Below, piece by piece: positions 31,982 through 39,046 of a DNA stretch of 41,618 bases. Source of the stretch: a virus; IMG/VR virus record IMGVR_UViG_3300047320_000357, positions 1 to 41,618 of that record; one strand, given 5' to 3'. Position numbers and translations under genes: made by a program. The stretch's first letter is position 1; every line of letters starts with the position of its first letter. The notes under the pieces were generated by a model. It saw nothing but the letters and a program-made list of their open reading frames with translations, made no database searches and was not told the DNA's origin.

Positions 31982-32719
31982 ATGGATATAAACTTGATTC
32001 GAAAGGCCAATCTTCAGCTCCTGCTGGACCGCGAATACGGCGCGGGAACGCACGGCGCGAAAGCCGATCTTGCAAAGCGCGTCGACAAGCAACCCGACTA
32101 CATTTCCCGCTGCCTTTATTCACCTGAGAAGAAGGGGGGGAAAAATATCGGTGAGGGTTTTGCGCGGCTGATTGAGGAAAAATTCGGCTTAGCCAGGTAC
32201 GCCTTCGATTCTCCTGGGCTCGGCGGCGCGGGTGAGGTGATAGACATCGAAGGCCTGCCGGCTCCGCTCGCTCAGAAGATCAAAAGCTATAGACCGGTCA
32301 TAGAGATCGAACGCTTTGACATATCTGGGTCAATGGGCCATGGCACGGAGCCGCCTGAAATGAACATGGTCGTTGAGCACATGAGCCTTGATGCTGGGTG
32401 GGTTCGTCAAAATCTGGTCTACACCGCTGCCGAAAATCTCAAGCTGATATCAGGTCGAGGTGACTCCATGGCTCCTACCATTCGTAATGGTGACGCCTTA
32501 CTTGTTGATGCCGGGGTTACGTCAGTTCAATCCGACGCAATCTACTTCTTCATCATGCGCGGGCAGCACCACGTGAAGCGTATCCAGCGCAACCTGGACG
32601 GCTTGACGATCATTTCGGACAACGATCAGTACCGTGAGATCGACGTGCCGGAGGGTCGGGAGGGCGACATTCAAATTCTGGCCCAGATCATTTACTGGTG
32701 GACCGGCCGGAGCTTCTGA
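31982..32719 (+). CDS. CI-like repressor with peptidase S24 domain
   Basis: A 245-aa repressor. The N-terminal HTH region covers about 10-65 (GAKADLAKRVDKQPDYISRCLY). The C-terminal LexA/S24 fold has Ser162 in GRGDSMAPTIRNGD and Lys199 in HHVKRI. No Ala-Gly dyad stands at the usual place about 35-40 residues before the serine; the equivalent stretch is GSMGHG. There is no clear ribosome site before the ATG, so the message may be near-leaderless, as from lambda pRM. It maintains lysogeny and heads the operon with the HipA-like kinase. Confidence 0.92.
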   Translation: MDINLIRKANLQLLLDREYGAGTHGAKADLAKRVDKQPDYISRCLYSPEKKGGKNIGEGFARLIEEKFGLARYAFDSPGLGGAGEVIDIEGLPAPLAQKIKSYRPVIEIERFDISGSMGHGTEPPEMNMVVEHMSLDAGWVRQNLVYTAAENLKLISGRGDSMAPTIRNGDALLVDAGVTSVQSDAIYFFIMRGQHHVKRIQRNLDGLTIISDNDQYREIDVPEGREGDIQILAQIIYWWTGRSF

Positions 32720-32749
32720 TCCTGCCCTTGTTTTACTTGGAGTAAGGTT

Positions 32750-33511
32750 ATGGAAAACACACCCACGGCCAGCGTTATGTCGTTGCGCACTGGGCGGCTT
32801 CTGCCTGGCTATGTCGTACTTGATGAGGGCGTGAACGCTCCAATGAGGGGTATTGCAGCCACCCCTGACGGCGAAATATCCGTCATCGCAAAAAAAATTG
32901 GCACTAGAACATTAGCCGTAGAAGCTCTTTGCGCTGTATATGGCAGATCAGTGGGACTCCCCATACCTGAGCCTATATTCGTGTTCGATGATGATCTGGG
33001 TTGGATGTTTGCCAGTACCGACGTTGGGCACCCTAATCTGAATCAGTTCGTAACAACCGATAGCATCGCGATGAGCGAAAGGCTTCTTGCGTGGCCGCAC
33101 CTTCTTTCTGCTGCGTGCTTTGATGAGCTGATGGTGAACTCGGACAGGCATGACGGAAATATCCTCTATGACGGCCTTGATTTTACGCTTATAGACCACG
33201 ACCTATGCCTGCCGAGCGGGATGCTGGCTGACGCCGCGATGGCTGCTCACCACAGCAATGCGCTTCTGGATATTCTTATCGCTGCGCTGCCAGAAGGCGA
33301 CTTGGGTAAGCGGAAGCTGATCAAGGATTCAAATGCGTGGATTGCATCTCGGGATGATGTCTCTGCGCAGCAGGCTGAAGGCGCGATCACCGGGCTTTGT
33401 ACTCACGAGACAAAGGATCAGCTAATATCATTTGTCAGAGAGCGTCTTTCTACACTCACGAATTTGCTTGCCGCAAAGATAAATCCAGACCAAGGGAGGC
33501 TTGATTTCTAA
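32750..33511 (+). CDS. HipA-like serine/threonine kinase, 253 aa
   Basis: The kinase fold is recognised from VIAKKIG (ATP-binding Lys48/49), NSDRHDGN (catalytic Asp132 and Asn137, the HipA-type HxD loop) and LIDHD (metal-binding Asp149). The segment EALCAVYGRSVGLPIPEPIFVF fits short HipA-like (HipA_2) proteins rather than the full-length HipA of about 440 aa. All key residues are kept, so it should be active. GGAG lies 7 nt before the ATG. It is 30 nt downstream of CI and overlaps no other gene, so it is expressed in the lysogen. Its target is unknown; abortive defence or immunity is inferred from the rex-like position. Confidence 0.82.
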   Translation: MENTPTASVMSLRTGRLLPGYVVLDEGVNAPMRGIAATPDGEISVIAKKIGTRTLAVEALCAVYGRSVGLPIPEPIFVFDDDLGWMFASTDVGHPNLNQFVTTDSIAMSERLLAWPHLLSAACFDELMVNSDRHDGNILYDGLDFTLIDHDLCLPSGMLADAAMAAHHSNALLDILIAALPEGDLGKRKLIKDSNAWIASRDDVSAQQAEGAITGLCTHETKDQLISFVRERLSTLTNLLAAKINPDQGRLDF

Positions 33512-33512
33512 C

Positions 33513-34394
33513 ATGATAAATTTAGACTCGCTCCTCCCTAGCCTGCCTCCCATGCCAACGTACACCGGCGCGTGGGCATCGATATACCTAGAGCCGATGA
33601 TTGCTTCTGGAGAACGCCTTACCATCGCTGTTGCAGCTCTTGCTGACGACGGTCTTGTAAAGGTTTGTCCGGCCATAAAGGGCCATGTGCTTGAAGCAAT
33701 GTTTTCCGCTAGAGCAACTGCTTTTTCCGGACTGATCGATTTGCTAGCCCGCGATCTGGAACTGCACTTGAGGAAAAATCACCACTTCGAAGGCTGGGTC
33801 CCCCCAATTTCTGGGGTTACCATGAGCGACGCAAAACGTGCCGCCTCTAGCGATATTGATGGGATAATTCGACAAGCCGTAAGGATGACGGCAAGCCTCT
33901 CGGCCCTTGATATGAGTGGTGCGCCAATGGTGCCTGTCGAGAGAATCTTGATTCCTGCTGATGATCGGTGGCCGAAGCAATTCGAGACAGAGGCTGTTCG
34001 CCGAGACAGTCGGCTACAGCGCTTCTTCAATCAAAAGATCGCGATTTCTGAGCCATCCAAGCCGCTCAGTTTCTTCTTTTTGAGCGATAAAATAGCAATG
34101 AACACTGGGCGCCTAATTCCTGGTAGAGGCCTATCGGCTTACTTGGAGCACAACAAAGCACGGCTTCTAGATCTACGTGTAGCGAGAGAGAAGCAACAGC
34201 TATTCGTGCGAACCCATTTCGAACTAGTAGTCTTCCGCCCAGGTTTTAACGACCCAACCTATAGCACCAAGCAAATCGACGCACTCAAGCGCTCCCTCAA
34301 CACTCTTGAAGAAGCATGCGATGAACACAAGGTCAGGGTCACCCAGGTGCAAAGCGCCGAAGAGGCTGCCGACCGGCTTCTTGCTGTGGCATAG
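33513..34394 (+). CDS. unknown partner of the HipA-like kinase, 293 aa
   Basis: The gene starts one base after the kinase stop and ends at a strong terminator, so the two form a unit. The N-terminal part WASIYLEPMIASGERLTIAVAALADDGLVKV faintly resembles the DUF3037 family, which I recall lying next to HipA_2-type kinases; the match is weak. The rest is helical and ends with DALKRSLNTLEEACDEHKVRV. No catalytic motif or membrane span is seen. It could be an antitoxin, a substrate or a sensor for the kinase. Confidence 0.6.
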   Translation: MINLDSLLPSLPPMPTYTGAWASIYLEPMIASGERLTIAVAALADDGLVKVCPAIKGHVLEAMFSARATAFSGLIDLLARDLELHLRKNHHFEGWVPPISGVTMSDAKRAASSDIDGIIRQAVRMTASLSALDMSGAPMVPVERILIPADDRWPKQFETEAVRRDSRLQRFFNQKIAISEPSKPLSFFFLSDKIAMNTGRLIPGRGLSAYLEHNKARLLDLRVAREKQQLFVRTHFELVVFRPGFNDPTYSTKQIDALKRSLNTLEEACDEHKVRVTQVQSAEEAADRLLAVA

Positions 34395-34415
34395 CGGTCA
34401 GCCCCTGAACGTCCG

Positions 34416-34441
34416 AGCCCGCCACCCGTGCGGGCTTTTTT
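34416..34441 (+). terminator. terminator of the CI-kinase operon
   Basis: A 7-bp stem AGCCCGC/GCGGGCT with a 7-base loop is followed by six T residues, 21 nt after the stop of the unknown partner gene. Confidence 0.85.
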
Positions 34442-34459
34442 ACGCCTGCGCCCCAAAGG

Positions 34460-34473
34460 AGTACAAATGTACT
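34460..34473. promoter_or_regulatory. LexA2-type SOS box
   Basis: AGTAC-AAAT-GTACT is a perfect palindrome of the AGTAC-N4-GT(G/A)CT kind bound by the second LexA of P. putida. It lies 67 nt before the DUF1654 start. Confidence 0.5.
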
Positions 34474-34507
34474 CTACCCATCTTGCCTTTTACCAATGGA
34501 TAAAATA

Positions 34508-34523
34508 CTGTTTATTCATACAG
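34508..34523. promoter_or_regulatory. LexA1-type SOS box over a promoter
   Basis: CTGTTTATTCATACAG has the canonical CTGT-N8-ACAG form. It overlaps a possible promoter, TTGCCT at 34483-34488 and TACTGT at 34506-34511 with 17-bp spacing, and lies 16 nt before the DUF1654 start. Confidence 0.7.
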
Positions 34524-34539
34524 CAAATGGAGTTTCATC

Positions 34540-34797
34540 GTGTCCAAAGCAAAGAAGCCGGCAGCAGCCCCTGCCCCGCCCTCCTCCTACGAACTGATGG
34601 GTATGCGAGTGCAGAAGATCATCAATTCGACTGGCGCGCAGACTGCAAAGCGCGCTGTCATCTATAAGGCTCCGGATGAGTTGACGGAAGATTGGGACCA
34701 GTTGCTAGAAGCCATCGACGAAGCCGACAACGTGACCAGTGCCCGCCAGGACGATGGCGGCGTGCAGATCTTTTGGACGGTGCCGAAAGACGATTGA
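34540..34797 (+). CDS. DUF1654 domain protein, 85 aa
   Basis: The core SSYELMGMRVQKIINSTGAQTAKRAVIYKAPDELTEDWDQLLEAIDEADNVT matches the DUF1654 family, small proteins that I associate with Pseudomonas. The start is a GTG with GGAG 7 nt upstream. It has its own promoter with a LexA box and is closed by a terminator (34814-34839), so it is a single SOS-induced unit. A part in induction or DNA-damage response is inferred from the operator; the biochemical role is not known. Confidence 0.82.
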   Translation: MSKAKKPAAAPAPPSSYELMGMRVQKIINSTGAQTAKRAVIYKAPDELTEDWDQLLEAIDEADNVTSARQDDGGVQIFWTVPKDD

Positions 34798-34813
34798 TCA
34801 AAACGAATGACTG

Positions 34814-34839
34814 AAGCCCGCCGATGTGCGGGCTTTTTT
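34814..34839 (+). terminator. terminator of the DUF1654 unit
   Basis: The stem AAGCCCGC/GCGGGCTT, with loop CGATGT, continues into a T6 run. It insulates the left early promoter that follows. Confidence 0.85.
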
Positions 34840-34859
34840 GTGGGCGTCTAAAAACACTA

Positions 34860-34902
34860 TTACCTATAGGTATTGACTCAATACATTACCCTTAGGTATT
34901 GT
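34860..34902 (+). promoter_or_regulatory. left early promoter (pL-like) with two CI-type operators
   Basis: TTACC-TATA-GGTAT (34860-34873) and TTACC-CTTA-GGTAT (34886-34899) share the palindrome found beside CI. Between and over them TTGACT (34873-34878) and TATTGT (34897-34902) form a promoter with 18-bp spacing, so a bound repressor would block it. Confidence 0.75.
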
Positions 34903-35208
34903 TAACCCATCGCAGCGATACACATCCACTGCGAAGGGCCGAGAGGCCTGCCGCTCTTTAACAGCCAGCGCAACAAACGAACAACAGACCGCATTGCCTC
35001 TACCGGCGACCGGCGAGCAGACAGGCCCGAAAGCCTGCCAACGACAGGAACAACCTAGACGGCTGCTCGATGGTGAAACGCCAGAACCGTGTGAGTGACC
35101 CGGCATGCAATGCGCCCCGCTTCTCCAGCGGCAATAGGACGGAAAGCATCACTGAGCAGCCTTCTCGCGAGGGCTGCTTGGGATGACAACCGACAGGACA
35201 GATCCCTC
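34903..35208 (+). ncRNA. structured boxA leader of the left early operon
   Basis: No gene lies in these roughly 300 nt. CGCTCTTTAACA at 34952-34963 equals the rRNA-type boxA except at its first base. Hairpins follow: CAGGC/GCCTG at 35022-35037, and AGCAGCC/GGCTGCT at 35155-35178 with an inner CTC/GAG stem. This resembles a nut or HK022 put-type antitermination leader. No N-like protein gene was found. Confidence 0.55.
34952..34963 (+). promoter_or_regulatory. boxA antitermination element
   Basis: CGCTCTTTAACA lies 50 nt downstream of the pL-like -10 box. It fits the NusB/NusE-binding boxA consensus TGCTCTTTAACA. Confidence 0.65.
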
Positions 35209-35370
35209 ATGAAGCACTCAGCAGCTGTTTCCCTTCTCGACCAGTGCGCCACCAACTACGAGCGCAACGCGGTCATTCAGGAAAAGGAAGGACGGTACGA
35301 CGACGCGGCAAACAGCAGGACGATTGCCGCCGACTACCGGCAGGCAATCGAAACACTCCAGGCTGAATAA
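35209..35370 (+). CDS. small early protein, 53 aa
   Basis: The product starts MKHSAAVSLLDQCATNYERN and continues with QEKEGRYDDAANSRTIAADYRQAIETL, giving two predicted helices. The frame extends upstream, but only this ATG follows the leader hairpin and has AGGA nearby. It is probably real since it ends cleanly before another non-coding block. No family is recognised. Confidence 0.65.
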   Translation: MKHSAAVSLLDQCATNYERNAVIQEKEGRYDDAANSRTIAADYRQAIETLQAE

Positions 35371-35556
35371 GCATCACTTCTGCCCATTCACTGAGTGGGC
35401 AGCGGGATGCGGATGACTCTGCACCGCGCAACGCGGCCCCCTGCATATCAACCAACCCAGCACGGAGGATTAGCAGCCATGTAACCGACAGATATCGAAG
35501 CCCGCTCAATGGCGGCACCTGCGATCACGTAGGGAGGTCTTCGTGACGCAAACAAA

Positions 35557-35583
35557 AGCCCGGTTCCGATCGGGCTTTTTTTC
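35557..35583 (+). terminator. internal terminator of the left early operon
   Basis: AGCCCG/CGGGCT with an 8-base loop runs into about seven T residues. It would stop transcription before the downstream early genes unless polymerase is modified at the boxA leader. Confidence 0.8.
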
Positions 35584-35590
35584 GCCTGCC

Positions 35591-35658
35591 TTTATTCGTC
35601 AGCACTCTCCCCTGCGCCCAGCGGCAGCCAGCAGGAGGCCCGAGTGCTGACGAATAAA
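35591..35658. repeat. perfect 17-bp inverted repeat
   Basis: TTTATTCGTCAGCACTC (35591-35607) and its exact reverse complement (35642-35658) flank 34 bases. The loop holds a smaller CCTGC/GCAGG stem. Confidence 0.9.
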
Positions 35659-35683
35659 CGCAACCCCACAGCAAGGAATCGCC

Positions 35684-35956
35684 ATGCATCAATTACTTCA
35701 GCAGCGAGTCGACGGGGTTGCCGCCCTGCGTGCTCGTGCAAGCATTGCCACCGCCGCGTTCTACGCCCTGATTGGCAAGGAGCAGCCTGTGCAAGAAATT
35801 CGCTACCAGGTCGTCACCAAGGGCAATGCCTATCACATTGTCGAGCGTTCCACCGGCTTGACCAAAGGCTTTCGCTGGGCGTGGAAAGAAGCCATCAACT
35901 TTGCTCAGGTTTTGGAAGCGCGCGCCGACGGCATCAAGTTCCCGGGGCAGCCGTGA
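35684..35956 (+). CDS. hypothetical early protein, 90 aa
   Basis: AAGGAA lies 5 nt before the ATG. The N-terminal half is a hydrophobic helix-rich segment (VAALRARASIATAAFYALI) too short and polar at its edges to call a membrane anchor. The C-terminal half has VQEIRYQVVTKGNAYHIVERSTGLTKGFRWAWKEAINFAQ, a small alpha/beta unit. No family is recognised. It follows the terminator and inverted repeat, so its expression should depend on antitermination. Confidence 0.7.
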   Translation: MHQLLQQRVDGVAALRARASIATAAFYALIGKEQPVQEIRYQVVTKGNAYHIVERSTGLTKGFRWAWKEAINFAQVLEARADGIKFPGQP

Positions 35957-36037
35957 GACGAATCAGCAACCAGGTGCGCCAGCGACGACGACAGACATGG
36001 CTGGATCTACCGGCCCACGAAATTGATGAGGCAGGCC

Positions 36038-36361
36038 ATGGCCAAGAGCAACGCGGATATTCAGCGGGACAAGCGCGCCAAGGAGAAAGCCTTGCTCGAC
36101 CGGATCGGCGCCGAGAAGCGGTCGTTGATTGTGTCGAAGGCGCTGGATGATGCGCTCCATGTGCTGGGCGAGCGCCACGACTTCGAGGAGTGGCAGGAGA
36201 CGGTGTCGACCTTCCTGATCAACCTCGCCGCTGCGCCGGCCAAAGAATCAGCCCGCTTCGCCATCATGTCGCGACACAAATTCACGATCAGTGAAAATGT
36301 GTCGCGCAAACTTGAGCTCGCCTACAACCGAGAAGCCCTGAGCATCTGTCACGACGATTGA
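36038..36361 (+). CDS. hypothetical early protein, 107 aa
   Basis: Begins MAKSNADIQRDKRAKEKALLDRIGAEKR with GAGG 6 nt upstream. The start is strongly basic and helical, reminiscent of small DNA-binding or RHH-like phage proteins. The second half (LINLAAAPAKESARFAIMSRHKFTISENVSRKLELAYN) is mixed. A longer frame from 36023 only adds five residues. No family is certain. Confidence 0.65.
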   Translation: MAKSNADIQRDKRAKEKALLDRIGAEKRSLIVSKALDDALHVLGERHDFEEWQETVSTFLINLAAAPAKESARFAIMSRHKFTISENVSRKLELAYNREALSICHDD

Positions 36362-36376
36362 TCGCGGGCCTTTCAG

Positions 36377-36859
36377 CTACTCGGCCCTAATCACCTCTCT
36401 CATTCTTTCTTGCCACGCTGCCACAAGAGCTGGGTCGGATGAAATTATGGGCGTCATTTCGTCAAGATTTTTTGTAACGTGCCCGAAAGCTGGAGGCAAC
36501 TTTCCGTTACCGGTATTGCCACTATAGAAACCCGATAAGAGACTTTGGAGCAGGAAGACGTTTTCAATATTTAGCCGAGCCACCTTACGCAGCTCATCTC
36601 GAATCGCCTCCGCTTCAATCTTGGCTTCTTTGGCAGCCCGGACATCAGTCTTAATTGAAGCCTTCCAGACCGTGATTTCAGAAATGCTTTCTGGACCAAT
36701 TATCAAAAAAAACGAAACTATCAGCCACAGCGTGGCGACAGTTATGAAAATTGTCACATCTATGCCACCGGCGAACAAAGCCACCGGCAGCCCAACAAGC
36801 AGTGGCCACAATATTGCGTAGCCTGTTCGCCTTGCAATTCCCTGAGCAACTTCGCTCAT
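36377..36859 (-). CDS. two-span membrane protein, 160 aa (moron)
   Basis: On the strand opposite to the early operon. Two membrane helices lie near the N-terminus (AILWPLLVGLPVALFAGGI and VTIFITVATLWLIVSFFLII), then a long charged helix (KTDVRAAKEAKIEAEAIRDELRKV) and a soluble tail. GGGAGA lies upstream of the ATG. It is more AT-rich than its neighbours. Membrane morons like this often cause superinfection exclusion, but nothing in the sequence proves it here. Confidence 0.7.
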   Translation of the reverse strand: MSEVAQGIARRTGYAILWPLLVGLPVALFAGGIDVTIFITVATLWLIVSFFLIIGPESISEITVWKASIKTDVRAAKEAKIEAEAIRDELRKVARLNIENVFLLQSLLSGFYSGNTGNGKLPPAFGHVTKNLDEMTPIISSDPALVAAWQERMREVIRAE

Positions 36860-36972
36860 CTTGCGTCTCCCTGGTCCGACCCCATGCCGGCCACACGTAA
36901 TAACCCACCACACCCCAAATTACCACTGTCGCATCCGGTCACGGAGGGCGGCGCCTACCTGAGGTAACCGCA

Positions 36973-37980
36973 ATGCCTGTTCTCCACAGCATCATCCACA
37001 AGATCGACAAGAAGCCCGACGGCAGCCCAGCCATCCTGCACCACAGTGGCGCTGAGTTGGCGGAGAGCCAGGCTCGGGACGACCTGATGCACCAGCTCAA
37101 CGAAAGCTACAACGCCAAGCAAGGTAAGGCCTGGGGCTTCTTTCATGCTGAATCTGGCGCCTTCCCCCTCAGCGGCTGGCTCAGTAAATACATGGCCGGC
37201 ACCGAAAGCTTTGTGGATTTCAGCGGCGACGCCGTCGAGCACCTGACAAAGCTAATGGAGGAATCCAACCTGTCGATCGGTGGCAGCGCCCTCTTCTGCC
37301 ACTACTTGCAAGGTATGACCGACTATTTGGTCATTGCTCTACTGCAGGAAACTGAAGCGGTGATCATGACTGAAGGGCTGACGCTGATGCCTATTCGGCG
37401 CTTGGATCTCGATCACATCCATCTGGCCGCGCGCATCAACCTCAGTGAGTGGAAGAGCAACCCAGCATCCCTCCAGTACATCTCGCTCATCAAGGGCAAG
37501 AACGGACGAAAGGCAAACGATTACTTCCGCGACTTCATTGGCTGCCAGGAAGGTGTCGACGGCCCGGGCGAGACCCGCACCCTTCTCAAGGCGTTTAGTG
37601 ACTTCGTTGAAAGCGAAGACCTTGGCGAGGAATCTGCACGCGAAAAGACCAACACACTGGTCAGCTACGCGATGGCCCAAGCCAAGTTGGGCGAAGCGAT
37701 TACCCTCGACGAGTTGTCGGAACTGCTCGATGAAGATCAGCCGAAGAACTTCGCAGACTTCATCCAAGCCAAGGATTACGGGCTTTCCGCCTCACTGCCG
37801 CCAGACAAGAAGACCCTCAACAAATTCCGGCGCTTCACCGGCCGGGCGGATGGTCTGTCGATCAGCTTTGAACAGCACCTGCTGGGCTCGAGGATCGAAT
37901 TCGACAAGGAAGGCGGCACACTAACGCTGCGCGGCCTGCCCGTGGCGCTCACCGACCAGCTAAAGCGCGCGGCAGCCTGA
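36973..37980 (+). CDS. nucleoid-associated protein, NdpA/YejK-like
   Basis: A 335-aa protein of the YejK/NdpA family (37-kD nucleoid-associated). It has the typical start [70 protein letters not shown] and the C-terminal [22 protein letters not shown]. The length equals bacterial homologues. GAGG lies 8 nt upstream. In a phage it may coat, compact or protect phage or host DNA. It lies between two opposite-strand morons. Confidence 0.92.
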   Translation: MPVLHSIIHKIDKKPDGSPAILHHSGAELAESQARDDLMHQLNESYNAKQGKAWGFFHAESGAFPLSGWLSKYMAGTESFVDFSGDAVEHLTKLMEESNLSIGGSALFCHYLQGMTDYLVIALLQETEAVIMTEGLTLMPIRRLDLDHIHLAARINLSEWKSNPASLQYISLIKGKNGRKANDYFRDFIGCQEGVDGPGETRTLLKAFSDFVESEDLGEESAREKTNTLVSYAMAQAKLGEAITLDELSELLDEDQPKNFADFIQAKDYGLSASLPPDKKTLNKFRRFTGRADGLSISFEQHLLGSRIEFDKEGGTLTLRGLPVALTDQLKRAAA

Positions 37981-37992
37981 TTCTGTGTGGGT

Positions 37993-38030
37993 AAGCGCCG
38001 CCTTCCCGCATGCTGGGGGATGAGGCGCTT
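37993..38030. terminator. hairpin between convergent genes
   Basis: AAGCGCC (37993-37999) pairs with GGCGCTT (38024-38030) over a 24-base loop. It has no T run, so a terminator role is uncertain. Confidence 0.35.
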
Positions 38031-38036
38031 GCAAAC

Positions 38037-38252
38037 TCAGTAGCGAACATCCAGGCCTTGCTCTTTGGCGAAAGCCGCTGCGCGCTCATAAGCAGCTACT
38101 TCAGCATCACTCTCAGTAAGGAACTCGCCTTTTCTGGTCGGTGTTACCTCTCGACCATTTACCGAGACTGATCCGATATCCCACCCACCTGCAGGCGCCG
38201 CTACCAAATGGACCTGCACTGACCCGCGCGAAGATGTTGAGCTGATTTTCAT
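38037..38252 (-). CDS. small hypothetical protein, 71 aa
   Basis: On the minus strand, convergent with the nucleoid protein. It begins MKISSTSSRGSVQVHLVAAP with AGGAGAGTCAG before the ATG. It looks like a compact beta-alpha unit (GWDIGSVSVNGREVTP, then SDAEVAAYERAAAFAKEQGLD). No family is recognised. It is encoded as an island against the main direction of the operon. Confidence 0.65.
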   Translation of the reverse strand: MKISSTSSRGSVQVHLVAAPAGGWDIGSVSVNGREVTPTRKGEFLTESDAEVAAYERAAAFAKEQGLDVRY

Positions 38253-38352
38253 CTGACTCTCCTTGATCCGGCTCCATACCGGTCCGAACACAAATACCCC
38301 ACTTCAACGAATCACGCCAGCCGGCGAGGCAGGCGTCTGCCTGGAGATAGCC

Positions 38353-38661
38353 ATGGGCATCCCCGTGAACGCTTTGAAAGACGACGAGCTTTTGCACTAT
38401 GCCGCGCTGGATCCGGGCGCCGCCACCGAGCTCGCCCGGCGCATCGCCGACAACAGTATTGATCCGAGCGCTGAGCGTGAAGAGTTGCGAGAAGACATTC
38501 GCCAGCTCGAAAGCCGTATCGAGGACAGCGAGGACGAACTGGACAACCTACGAGATGGTGTTGACGAGGCCTGCATCTGGATCAAGCGAGCAATGGACCC
38601 GGAAGACCGGGAGCTTTCACTGAATGCGCTGCTGCAAAAAGCGCTCGACTGCCTGGAGTGA
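38353..38661 (+). CDS. coiled-coil early protein, 102 aa
   Basis: Starts MGIPVNALKDDELLHYAAL with GGAGA 6 nt upstream. The middle is a strongly acidic coiled coil (REELREDIRQLESRIEDSEDELDNLRDGVDEA). The C-terminus is a short helix (LNALLQKALDCLE). Such small acidic helical proteins are common in the early regions of Pseudomonas phages. Function unknown. It lies 4 nt before the next gene and is coupled to it. Confidence 0.7.
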   Translation: MGIPVNALKDDELLHYAALDPGAATELARRIADNSIDPSAEREELREDIRQLESRIEDSEDELDNLRDGVDEACIWIKRAMDPEDRELSLNALLQKALDCLE

Positions 38662-38665
38662 TGCT

Positions 38666-39028
38666 ATGAGCACATTCGCAGTGTTTGGAATGAATGAACA
38701 CTTCGCCCGCGAAGAGGCGAAGCGCAAGGTTCGCGACTTCAAGATTGAGAAAGGCCAGAGGATCGAACTGTCCATGAGCCAATGGCTCCAGGCTGTCGAA
38801 GAACGCGTCATCAAGATCATGGATGGCAAGCGTGTCGCTCAACTCAGCAGCATGTTCGATGCCCCCCAGTACGCCGCCGACTACGCCGAACGTATCCGCA
38901 AGCTTGGTCGATGCCGCGACGTCGTCATCAGAGCGAAGATCAAGCTGCCACAGAACGACTTAAGGCGGAAGTCGGCGACCAAGCTTTCGTGGATGGACTA
39001 CTCGGCTGAATCAACAGCGATCGTCTGA
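38666..39028 (+). CDS. hypothetical early protein, 120 aa
   Basis: GGAG 7 nt upstream supports MSTFAVFGMNEHFAREEAKRKVRDFK as the start. The protein is basic and helical, with EKGQRIELSMSQWLQAVEERVIKIM and a C-terminal RDVVIRAKIKLPQNDLRRKS segment. No family is recognised. It forms a pair with the coiled-coil gene just upstream. Confidence 0.65.
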   Translation: MSTFAVFGMNEHFAREEAKRKVRDFKIEKGQRIELSMSQWLQAVEERVIKIMDGKRVAQLSSMFDAPQYAADYAERIRKLGRCRDVVIRAKIKLPQNDLRRKSATKLSWMDYSAESTAIV

Positions 39029-39046
39029 TCCGACCAATCTCGAAAA

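Larger units (their letters stand above)
35371..35683 (+). other. non-coding block with hairpins, a terminator and an inverted repeat
   Basis: No convincing gene is visible in these 313 nt. It contains a hairpin CTGCCCA/TGGGCAG near 35380-35402, a GGAGG followed by ATG TAA near 35464-35484, an intrinsic terminator (35557-35583) and a perfect 17-bp inverted repeat (35591-35658). A GTG frame crossing the terminator (GTG at 35543) looks accidental. Confidence 0.5.

Noticed and set aside
34467-34667. ATG with AGGAGT upstream, inside the LexA2-type box
   Set aside because: The frame runs through the promoter region and out of frame into DUF1654, giving an unlikely Cys/Arg-rich product.
35644-36150. 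168-codon frame overlapping the 90-aa and 107-aa early genes, including a GTG at 35953
   Set aside because: Most of it is out of frame with better-supported genes, and it starts within the inverted repeat. A short product from the GTG cannot be excluded but has no separate support.
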